Both the position numbers and the translations under genes were made by a program. From CAIWHR01 sp963708855 (GTDB taxonomy: Bacteria; Pseudomonadota; Gammaproteobacteria; Burkholderiales; Casimicrobiaceae), in the NCBI GenBank assembly GCA_963708855.1, contig CAVPUM010000022.1:296446-360445 (forward strand): DNA of 64,000 bases. The letters run 5' to 3'. Shown here one piece after another: positions 16,801 to 24,933 of this stretch (its first letter is position 1; every line of letters starts with the position of its first letter). The notes beneath the pieces are model-generated. The model searched no databases. It was not told where the DNA came from and saw only the letters and a list, made by a program, of their open reading frames with translations.

Positions 16801-18021
16801 GTGCTGGCCCGGATAAACGCTTTGTCGCGCGCTGCGGTGCTGGCTTTGGCCATCCCCGTTGCGCTGCTGCTGGCCTGGCGCGTGCTGGTCTCGGGGATCG
16901 GCGCGCTCGCCGAACGCGCCGTCGAGACGGGCGGACAGGCCGCCGGCGCGCCGCCGGACACAGTGGCCGCGGAGACGTCGATGCGTCAGCGCCTCGCCCG
17001 GAATCCGGCCGATGCGACGGCAATACTCCTGCTGGCCATCGAGCTCGAACGGCAGGGCAGGCGCGACGAGGCGGATGCTGCGATGCGTGCGGCGGTGCGC
17101 CTCGCCCCCGCGGATCCGCAATCCCTGCTTCTCGTGGCGGGATATTTCCTGCGCGCGGGCGAAGAGGCGCAGGCGCTCGCGACCCTGCGGCGCGCGGTCG
17201 ATTCATCCCAGGCGGCAGTCGGCGACCGCGTCTGGCCCGTATTTTCCGCGGCGCTCGGCACCGGTCGCCACCGCAGATTTTTCGACGCCATGGCCCGCGA
17301 AAATCCGTCGTGGTGGCCGGTGTTTTTCCGTTACGCCTGTACGCGCGCCCCAAGTGCAGGCGCGGTGCAAGCGGTTTATGCGGCGCGCGTCGCCGCCGAC
17401 CTGGCGACTGTCGACGAGCGGCACTGCCTGATCGAGCGACTGCAGCAGGACGGCCAGTGGTCGGGCGCGTACTTCGTCTGGTTGAACGGGCTGCCGCTGG
17501 AACAGCGGCAGCGTGTGGGATACGTCTTCAACGGTGGATTCGAGCTGCCGCTTTCGAATTCGGGGTTCGACTGGAGGATTCCGGTGCAGGACGGCGTCGT
17601 CGTTTCGGCTGAACCGGGCGACGGCAACACCGGTACGCTTGCTCTGCACGTGACGTTCGTCAATCAACGCTACGCCGGACCGCCGATCTACCAGTATCTC
17701 CTGCTGGGTCCCGGGCGATATCGGCTGGAGGGCCGGGCGCGCTCGGACCTCAACGCGTGGCTGGGATTGCAATGGGGCCTCTATTGCCAGAGCGGGGCGC
17801 GAACCGAGACGAAGCAACTTGCGCACAGCCAGCCCTTTGCAGGTTCGACGCGATGGCGGGCGTTTGGCGAGGAATTCGCGGTGCCGGCAAATTGTCCGGC
17901 CCAGATGCTGCGCCTCGAGCTTGCCAACCCCAAGCAAGGGGCGAACGCACCTGGAACCGTGGCAATTAGATTGAAAGGGAAGGTCTGGTTCGACGATGTG
18001 CAGGTCCGCATCGTTGACTAA
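16801..18021 (+). CDS. TPR membrane-anchored protein of the EPS locus
   Basis: 406 residues from a GTG, 13 bases after the J-domain gene. An N-terminal membrane anchor (about 9-28) precedes tetratricopeptide-like helices (AILLLAIELERQGRRDEADA; DPQSLLLVAGYFLRAGEEAQ). The C-terminal 180 residues form a beta-rich module (FNGGFELPLSNSGFDWRI; KVWFDDVQVRIVD) like the carbohydrate-binding jelly rolls found in EPS-locus TPR proteins. It probably faces the periplasm and may hold or sense polysaccharide during assembly. Its last 26 bases overlap a longer reading of the next gene, but the likely start of that gene lies beyond. Confidence 0.7.
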   Translation: MLARINALSRAAVLALAIPVALLLAWRVLVSGIGALAERAVETGGQAAGAPPDTVAAETSMRQRLARNPADATAILLLAIELERQGRRDEADAAMRAAVRLAPADPQSLLLVAGYFLRAGEEAQALATLRRAVDSSQAAVGDRVWPVFSAALGTGRHRRFFDAMARENPSWWPVFFRYACTRAPSAGAVQAVYAARVAADLATVDERHCLIERLQQDGQWSGAYFVWLNGLPLEQRQRVGYVFNGGFELPLSNSGFDWRIPVQDGVVVSAEPGDGNTGTLALHVTFVNQRYAGPPIYQYLLLGPGRYRLEGRARSDLNAWLGLQWGLYCQSGARTETKQLAHSQPFAGSTRWRAFGEEFAVPANCPAQMLRLELANPKQGANAPGTVAIRLKGKVWFDDVQVRIVD

Positions 18022-18109
18022 CAGGAAGGGGGTTGCTAGGCTCGGAATGATGATTGCTTCGTTGCAGGGCCGTAATCCTCGAGTGATCACCCCCGAGGCG
18101 AAAGGAGCG

Positions 18110-19189
18110 ATGTACGCCCTCATGAATGGCGCCGTCCTGGCGCTCGCCGCCATGCTCTGCGCAGGCGAGGCGCAGGCGCAGCAGTCGGCGTCGCCGCGCC
18201 CGATCGCGCGAGTGACCGGGTTGCAGGGCAACGTGCTGGTCAGCCAGGCCGACGGAATGGCGGCGGCCGTCGACGGGCAGCAGCTCGCGCCAGGCGCGCG
18301 GTTGATCACCACGGCGGGCGCCAAGGTCACGATCACCTACGAGCGCGGATGTCGGGTGAGCATGGGCGAGAACCAGCGGTATACCGTGCGCGAGGCGGCG
18401 GAATGCACCGCGGCGAAGGCGCCGCCGCTGGGCGCAGCCACTCCCTTCGCTGTTCTTGCGGGACCCCAGGTGGTCAACGCCGGAGGTAGTGTCGTGCGCG
18501 GTGATCTGGGCGTAAGCCCGGGAACCGCGGTTGTCGGTTTCCCCGGGGGCAAGGTGATCGACGGCACGATTCAAACGACTGGCGACACGCCGAGCCAGGC
18601 GCAGAAGGATGCGGCGAAAGCCTACGCCGATCTGGCCGGCCAGCAGTGCAATGTCAGATTGATCGGGCAGGACCTCGGCGGGCAAACGCTCACGCCGGGC
18701 GTCTACTGCTTTCCGTCCGCCGCAGCCACGTTGACCGGCGAGCTCGTTTTGGACGCCCAGGGCGATCCGAATGCCGTCTTCATTTTTCAGGTGGGAACCA
18801 CGCTGACGGCCGCGGCCAATTCGAGGGTGCGCGTGGCCAACAGCGGCCAGGATGCCAACGAAGGCGATCCGTCGGCGGATTCGCGCACCCGGCGGCGCGA
18901 TTCGCTCTGCCACGTGTATTGGCAGGTCGGTAATTCGGTCGCCATCGGCGCCGCGAGTCGCTTTATCGGCACCATCATCGCGATGGAACGCATCGGCCTG
19001 GCGGGCCGCGCAACCGTCGACGGCCGCACCCTGGCGCGAACCGGCAACGTGACGATGGACACCAATTCCGTCGAAATACCGCAGTGCATACTGCCCTTTG
19101 CATATTGGCCTCAAACCATTGGCCTGACCGGCGCCGGCGTCATCACTTACGAGGTCCTGAAGAACAAGAAGTCGAAAAGCCCGAACTGA
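18110..19189 (+). CDS. Secreted FecR-like plus DUF3494 (ice-binding-like) protein
   Basis: 359 residues from the ATG at 18110, just after AAAGGAGCG; an ATG at 18122 is an alternative. The signal peptide ends near AQA|QQ. Residues about 30-100 resemble a FecR domain (ARVTGLQGNVLVSQADG ... ITYERGCRVSMGENQRYTV). Residues about 115-340 are a DUF3494 beta-helix as in ice-binding proteins and adhesins: VVRGDLGVSPGTAVVGFP, LTPGVYCF, DPNAVFIFQVGTTLT, AASRFIGTIIAMERI. The tail ends in a Lys/Ser-rich KNKKSKSPN. In an EPS operon this domain more likely acts in surface attachment or matrix binding than in ice binding; that is inference. Confidence 0.78.
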   Translation: MYALMNGAVLALAAMLCAGEAQAQQSASPRPIARVTGLQGNVLVSQADGMAAAVDGQQLAPGARLITTAGAKVTITYERGCRVSMGENQRYTVREAAECTAAKAPPLGAATPFAVLAGPQVVNAGGSVVRGDLGVSPGTAVVGFPGGKVIDGTIQTTGDTPSQAQKDAAKAYADLAGQQCNVRLIGQDLGGQTLTPGVYCFPSAAATLTGELVLDAQGDPNAVFIFQVGTTLTAAANSRVRVANSGQDANEGDPSADSRTRRRDSLCHVYWQVGNSVAIGAASRFIGTIIAMERIGLAGRATVDGRTLARTGNVTMDTNSVEIPQCILPFAYWPQTIGLTGAGVITYEVLKNKKSKSPN

Positions 19190-19220
19190 CCCATCATCGA
19201 AACCAAGACCGTCCGACACG

Positions 19221-19247
19221 TGGAGCCTGCGGGCTCCATGTTTTTTT
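19221..19247 (+). terminator. Intrinsic terminator/attenuator overlapping the next gene's start
   Basis: A seven-base stem TGGAGCC (19221-19227) pairs with GGCTCCA (19232-19238) around a TGCG loop, and seven T residues follow at 19241-19247. This is a textbook Rho-independent terminator shape, placed 31 bases after the DUF3494 gene. The final A of the stem is the first base of the ATG at 19238 that I use to start the polymerase gene, so the structure could act as an attenuator as well as an end for the upstream message. Confidence 0.65.
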
Positions 19248-20641
19248 GTTGCTTCGCCGCCTTCCTGCTGCTGGCGCCGCTGTACAAGGCCGGCAACCGG
19301 CCGGTTCCGCTGTTGCTGCTCGAGCTCGCGGCGGTGGGTTTCCTGTTCGCGATCGTCGCGGTGCACCGGGCGCCCATTGCCCTTCCGCGTACGCTGACGG
19401 CGGCGATCGGCCTGTTGCTGCTCTATCCGCTCGTGCAGCTGATTCCGCTCCCGGATGCGCTCTGGCGGGCGTTGCCCGGGCACGGCGAGTACGCGGCGGT
19501 GCTCGACCGATTCGCGGCCAGCGACGGCGCAGGCGCGTGGCGCGCGATCTCGGTGGTTCCCGTCGCCACCGAGTACGGCTGGCTTGCGCTGCTGCCGCCG
19601 CTCGCGTGCCTGCTGGGCGTGTTGCGGCTGTCGCCCGCGCACGCCGCGCGGCTTCTGCTGTTGCTGGCGATCGTCGCCGGCGCCGAGGGCGTGCTGGGGC
19701 TGCTGCAGGTCGGGCCAAGTGGCGGCGGGATGCTCTATTTCGGCAACGAGGAGCCGGGCCAGTACGTCGCGATCGGCACGTTCGTCAATCGCAATCACCT
19801 CGCGTCGCTGCTGGCGATGGCGCTGCCGGTGATCGTCGGCCTGCTCGTCTTCGCCATTCGTCCCGGGCGCCATACGCACAAGCGACCGGTGCAGGCTCCT
19901 CCGTCGGAAGTCATCGCCAAGCGAACGCTCCTGTTCGCGTCGGCGGTGATCATCCTGGTGTGCCTGCTGTTCACGCGCTCCCGCGCGGGGATCGCATCCG
20001 GCCTGGTCGGGCTCGCGTGCGCTGCGTTGGTCCTCGTGCGCGCGCGCGCCGCCCGTGCGCAGACGTCGCGCCTGCGGGTCGCGAGCTACGTCGTGAGCGG
20101 CCTCGTTCTCATTTCGATCGGCGTCGCGCTCGCGATCGGCATCGGCCCGTTGCTGCGGGGGCTCGAACCAGGGCAGCTGCAGGCAAGCGCAGATTTCCGC
20201 TGGACCATTTACGCGGCGACGCTGCGCGCGGCCATCGAGTTCCTGCCTTTCGGCAGCGGGTTGTCAACGTATGCGCACGTGTTCCCGCGCTTCCAGGTCG
20301 CGGACGTCGGCGGGTTCATCGATTACGCGCACAATGACTATCTGCAGGCATTCATGGAGCTGGGGCTCGTAGCGCCGATCGTGCTGTCGCTGTTGCTCGC
20401 GACCTGGTTGGCGCGCTTCATCGGCCTGCTGCGCGACCGCCTGGGCCGCAGCTTCACGCTGCTGCAGCTTGGAGCCGCGCTCGGCATGGTGCCGATGATG
20501 CTTCACAGCGTGTTCGATTTCGCGCTGCACATGCCGGCCATCGCCATGTGGTTCGCCGTTCTGGCGGGCGTAATGCTGCATCCGGGTGTCGAGGGCGAGC
20601 CGGCCAGCGGCATCCGGCACGATGAGCGGAGTCAGGCGTAA
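19238..20641 (+). CDS. O-antigen ligase/Wzy-type polysaccharide polymerase
   Basis: 467 residues, very hydrophobic, with about ten or more membrane segments. Wzy_C/WaaL features are present: FVNRNHLASLLAMALPVIVG, the LLFTRSRAGIASG loop and the periplasmic LPFGSGLSTYAHVFPRFQ ... DYAHNDYLQAFMELGL block, in which the HNDYLQ motif is diagnostic. Such proteins polymerise or transfer polysaccharide repeat units at the periplasmic face of the inner membrane. I start at the ATG at 19238 because the upstream GTG (19220) would only add residues encoded by the terminator stem. It ends five bases before the phosphatase gene. Confidence 0.88.
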   Translation: MFFCCFAAFLLLAPLYKAGNRPVPLLLLELAAVGFLFAIVAVHRAPIALPRTLTAAIGLLLLYPLVQLIPLPDALWRALPGHGEYAAVLDRFAASDGAGAWRAISVVPVATEYGWLALLPPLACLLGVLRLSPAHAARLLLLLAIVAGAEGVLGLLQVGPSGGGMLYFGNEEPGQYVAIGTFVNRNHLASLLAMALPVIVGLLVFAIRPGRHTHKRPVQAPPSEVIAKRTLLFASAVIILVCLLFTRSRAGIASGLVGLACAALVLVRARAARAQTSRLRVASYVVSGLVLISIGVALAIGIGPLLRGLEPGQLQASADFRWTIYAATLRAAIEFLPFGSGLSTYAHVFPRFQVADVGGFIDYAHNDYLQAFMELGLVAPIVLSLLLATWLARFIGLLRDRLGRSFTLLQLGAALGMVPMMLHSVFDFALHMPAIAMWFAVLAGVMLHPGVEGEPASGIRHDERSQA

Positions 20642-20646
20642 CCGCA

Positions 20647-21459
20647 ATGATCGACCTCCACTGCCACCTGCTGCCCGGGATCGACGACGGCTCCCCCGAC
20701 GAGGCGACCTCGCTCGCGATGGCGCGCATTGCCGTCGCCGACGGCATTCGCACCACGGCGTGCACGCCGCACATCTATCCGGGGCTCTACGAGAACGACA
20801 CGGCCGGGATCAAGACACGGGTCGGGACGTTGCAGCGACGGCTGGTCGACGAGGGGATTCCGCTCGGCCTCACGCTGGGTGCCGATGCGCATTTGACGCC
20901 GGAATTGCTCGGGCGCCTGCGCGCGGGAACCGCGCCGTCGCTCGCCGGGGGCCGCTATTTCCTGCTGGAGCCGCCGCATACGGTCGCGCCGCCGCGGTTT
21001 TCCGAAGCGATGTTCGATTTCGTCGGCGCCGGCTACGTGCCCGTGCTGACGCATCCCGAGCGACTCACCTGGATCAAGGCGCACTACGCGGTGTTCGTCG
21101 CGCTGGTGAATAGTGGCGTCTGGATGCAGGTGACGGCGGGCAGCCTGACGGGCCGCTTCGGCAGGGATGCGCGGTATTTCGGGGAGAAGATGCTGGACGA
21201 GGGGCTCGTGCATCTGCTCGCCACCGACGCCCACGGCGTGCGGCATCGCGCGCCGCTGCTCGCCGAGGGGCGCGATGCCGCCGCGAGGAGGGTTGGCGTC
21301 GAGGAGGCACAGCGGCTTGTCGTCGATCGGCCGCAGGCGATCCTCGACAATCGCCGGCCGGCCGAGGTGGCACCTGTTCCCGCGTTTCTCGACGGCGGAG
21401 TGAAGGCGCGTCGCCGCGGGTTTCTCGGCCGGTTCATTGGCCGCGGACCGCGAGGATAA
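20647..21459 (+). CDS. CpsB/CapC-type tyrosine phosphatase (PHP domain)
   Basis: 270 residues of the PHP superfamily. Metal-binding motifs are clear: MIDLHCHLLPGIDDG at the N-terminus, TPHIYPG, GADAHL, VPVLTHPER and LLATDAHGVRHR. CpsB/YwqE-type Mn-dependent phosphatases remove phosphate from the Tyr tail of Wzc-like kinases and so regulate EPS export; the matching kinase is at 12817-15081. The last 30 residues are basic. It is the last gene of the EPS run: the next 343 bases (21460-21802) hold no gene I can support, only an AT-richer stretch near 21615-21660 that may contain a promoter for the GGDEF-EAL gene. Confidence 0.9.
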   Translation: MIDLHCHLLPGIDDGSPDEATSLAMARIAVADGIRTTACTPHIYPGLYENDTAGIKTRVGTLQRRLVDEGIPLGLTLGADAHLTPELLGRLRAGTAPSLAGGRYFLLEPPHTVAPPRFSEAMFDFVGAGYVPVLTHPERLTWIKAHYAVFVALVNSGVWMQVTAGSLTGRFGRDARYFGEKMLDEGLVHLLATDAHGVRHRAPLLAEGRDAAARRVGVEEAQRLVVDRPQAILDNRRPAEVAPVPAFLDGGVKARRRGFLGRFIGRGPRG

Positions 21460-21802
21460 TCGCGCCGCAGAGCGACCGATTGCGTGCCGCCAGTCGGCCG
21501 CCGCGGGCCGGCCTTCCCGGCGGCAGGGAAATTGCTTTGTTGAGGCCGCAATCCACGGCACCCCGGACGTCGGGGCCGGGACATTGGCAGGGCCCTCCGG
21601 GCCAGACCAGGCAAAAACAATGCAAAACGTTGTTCTATCTGATCAAAAGTCAAAATGTATCGGGCCGCCGTCGAGGCCGTGCGACGCTTCGAGCGGGCAC
21701 GCCCCGGCTCGGCGAGGTGCGACGGAAATTGCGTCCGACTGCCCCTGCGCGGCAGCGAGCCACCCTCACCTGACTGCTATCCGCTTGACCGCGGCCGTTG
21801 CC

Positions 21803-24215
21803 ATGAACTTGCCCAAGGTCAACCTGTCGCTCGGACGAATCCGGAGCCAAATCCTGGTCTCGTTCGTCGTGCTGCTCGTCGTCGTGCAGGTCGCCGGGCT
21901 GCTTGCTGGTCCATTTCGTGGGCACAGCGTCCGTCCGCGGGACGGCGAGCGCGGAGGTCGCGTCCGGCTCGAAAGCCTTCGAGCGCGTGCTGGACCTCGA
22001 TGCGCAGCGACTGATCGAGGGCGTGCGGTTGCTGGTGGCCGATCCGGCCGTGCGGGAGACCGCCGCAACGGCCGACCGCAGCACGCTGGGACCGACGTTG
22101 GCGAAGCATGGCAAGCGCATCGGATCGGCGATGATGCTGCTGGTCGACCCGGATCGGCGGGTTGTCGCCGGAACGCTCGGCGGCGAAATCGGACGCCCCT
22201 TCAGCCACACCAAGCTGCTCGACCGTTCGTCGGCGACACAGCAGGCCTCCGCGCTGGTCGCGGTCGGCGGGCAGCTCTACCATCTCGTCGTCGTTCCGCT
22301 GCTTGTCGCCGCCGCAGCCCGCGGTGTGGATTGCCGCGGGAATCCGGATCGACGACGCCATGGCGCAGGAAATGCGCAATCTGACCGGGCTCGATGTCAC
22401 CTTTCTGAGCCGCCCGGCGGCGGGCTCGTGGAAGGCCGGCGCCAGCACGCTGGCGGAGCCGGCACGGTCGGATCTCGCTCGCGACGTCGGCGCCAACCGG
22501 TATTCCACCATCGGCAGCGATGGCAACGCGGAGTTCGGCGACGATGCGATCACGCGGGTCATCAACCTGGCGCCGCGCGCCGACGATGGCGCCGTCGCGG
22601 TGCTGCAGCGGTCGCTGCCGGCAGCGCTCGAGTCGCTGCTTGCGACGGAGCAGCGGCTAGCGCTCGTCGGCTTGCTCGGGATCGCCGTGACTGCGCTCGT
22701 CGGGCTGTGCGCTGGCGCGGGGAATCGCCCACCCGTTGGGCGAAATGACCGCCGCCGCACGTCGTGTGGCCGCTGGCGATTTCGCGCCGATCGACGTCGT
22801 TGCGCGCAAGGACGAGGTCGGCGTTCTGGCGACGGCATTTCGCGCGATGCAGGAAGGCGTCGCGGCCAACGTGTCGAAGATGACCGAACTGGCGCACCGC
22901 GACGCGCTGACGGGTCTGCCGACGAAGTTGCTGTTCGCGGATCGACTGGACCAGGCGATCGCAACCGGCGCTCGTGCCGGCACGCCCGTCGCCTTGCTGG
23001 TCCTCAACCTCGATCGTTTCGGACATGTCAACGAAACGCTCGGACATCATATCGGAGACATGCTGCTGCGCGAGGTCGCGGCCCGGCTGCGGTCCGTCAT
23101 CCGACGCGCCAACGACACCGTCGCCCGCATCGGCGGCGATGAGTTCGCCATCCTGATGCTGGGTTGCCGGTTGAGCGACGCGCAGCGGGTGGCCGAAGCC
23201 GTCGCGCGGGCGCTCGAGGTCAAGATGACCCTCGACGGGCACGTTGTCGACGTCCATCCGAGCATCGGTGTGGCTGTATGCCCCGACCACGGTCACGATC
23301 CGGGCAAGCTGCTTCAGCGCGCCGACGTCGCGATGCACGCGGCCAAGCAGGACAAGCTGCGGATCGTCACCTGGGACGACCGCTACGAGGAAAACGGCGA
23401 AAAGCGGCTGGCGCTGATGAGCGATCTCAAGAAGGCCGTCGACAACGAGGAGCTCGCGCTGATCTATCAGCCGCGGGTCGCGCTCGGTGAATGCGGCGAG
23501 CATTTCGTCGAGGCCCTCGTCCGCTGGCAGCATCCGACGCGCGGGCTGGTTCCCCCGTCGGAATTCGTCCCCCTCGCCGAGCAGACCGGCTACATCCGTA
23601 TCATCACGCAATGGGTGCTGGGCCGTGCGGTCGCCCAATGCGCGGAGTGGCGCAACCGCGGCCTGCCGATGAACATCTCGGTCAACATTTCGGCGTGCGA
23701 CCTGGTCGACGTCGATCTGCCGGCGCGCCTGTCCCAGCTCTTCGAAAAGGAAGGGTGCTCCGCGCAATGGATCACGCTCGAGGTCACCGAGAATGCGATC
23801 GTCGGCGACCCTGGCCATGCGCTCAAGAATCTCGAGCGCCTGCACGAGCTGGGATGCAAGCTCGCGCTCGACGACTACGGCACGGGTTATTCGACGCTGG
23901 CTTACCTGCGGCGCCTGCCGCTAGACGAGCTCAAGGTCGACAAGTCGTTCACGATGGGCATGACGGCGGACGCCAGCGACGCGCTCATCGTCCGCTCGAC
24001 GATCGAGCTCGCGCACAAGCTGGGGCTCGTGGTCGTCGCCGGCGGTGTCGAGGACGAGGCGACGCTGGAACGAGTTGCGCGCACTGGGCTGCGACGCGGT
24101 GCAGGGGTTCCTGGTGAGCCGGCCGCTTCCTGCCGACGACGTGCCGTCCTGGGTACGCGAGTCGTCATGGACGCGCGCGGCACGCGAAAAGACGTCGCTG
24201 CGTCGCGTGAGCTAG
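21803..24215 (+). CDS. Membrane GGDEF-EAL protein (cyclic di-GMP metabolism), frameshifted
   Basis: About 804 residues when four frameshifts are bridged (near 21905, 22310, 22715 and 24080). Order: membrane segment in ILVSFVVLLVVVQVAGLL, a periplasmic sensor (FERVLDLDAQRLIEGVRLLV ... GANRYSTIGSDG), second membrane segment (LALVGLLGIAVTALVGL), HAMP (LGEMTAAARRVAAGDF), GGDEF with an intact RIGGDEFAIL, then EAL with an intact EALVRWQHPTRG and DDYGTGYSTLAYL. Both signature motifs are complete, so it could make, break or bind c-di-GMP. It follows the EPS operon, fitting c-di-GMP control of EPS. Every shift restores the family match, so I regard them as sequence errors. Confidence 0.82.
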
Positions 24216-24265
24216 CCCCGCTTCCACGCTTGCCACGGTGACCGCGCGCCGCTACGCTCCGCGGC

Positions 24266-24928
24266 GTGCTCTCGATCCGCCAGCTCGCCAAGACCTACGC
24301 CGGCCCGCAGCAACGCACGGTCCTTGCCGGCATTGACCTCGAGCTCGTCCCCGGCGACTACGTCGCGGTGATGGGTGAATCCGGGATCGGCAAGTCGACG
24401 CTGCTCAATCTCGTCGCCGGGCTGGATCGTCCCGACGCCGGCTCGATCGCCCTCGACGGCGTCGAGCTCGCGACGCTCGACGACGACGCGCTGACGGCCG
24501 TGCGCCGGGTGAAGATGGGATTCGTCTTCCAGGCCTTCCACGTGTTGCCCTATCTGACGGTCGGGCAGAACGTGGAGCTGCCGCTGTCGCTGGTCGGCGT
24601 TTCCGCGGCCAGGGCCGAAGCGAAGGTGACCGCCATGCTGGCGGCCGTGGGCCTCGCCGATCGCAGCACGAGCATGCCGCGCGAACTTTCCGGTGGCGAA
24701 CTGCAGCGGGTCGCGATCGCCCGCGCGCTGGTCCACGGCCCGCGACTGGTGCTGGCCGACGAGCCCACCGGCAACCTCGACCCCGATAGCGCGGGCCAGG
24801 TGCTGCGTCTGCTGCGCGATCAGGTCAAGGCGAACCGCGCCGCGGGCATTCTCGTCACGCATTCGCGGACCGCCGCCGAGACCGCCGACCGCATCCTGGT
24901 GCTCACGCGGGACGGATTGCGTTCCTGA
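24266..24928 (+). CDS. ABC transporter ATP-binding protein (MacB/LolD-type)
   Basis: 220 residues from a GTG. Walker A is GESGIGKST, the Q-loop FVFQAFHVLPYLTVGQNVEL, the signature LSGGELQRVAIARAL, Walker B LVLADEPTGNLD and the switch VTHSR. This subfamily energises FtsX-like permeases that extract or export lipids and peptides rather than importing solutes. It is followed after five bases by the permease and then the AttH gene, so the three form one unit. Confidence 0.92.
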   Translation: MLSIRQLAKTYAGPQQRTVLAGIDLELVPGDYVAVMGESGIGKSTLLNLVAGLDRPDAGSIALDGVELATLDDDALTAVRRVKMGFVFQAFHVLPYLTVGQNVELPLSLVGVSAARAEAKVTAMLAAVGLADRSTSMPRELSGGELQRVAIARALVHGPRLVLADEPTGNLDPDSAGQVLRLLRDQVKANRAAGILVTHSRTAAETADRILVLTRDGLRS

Positions 24929-24933
24929 CCCCG

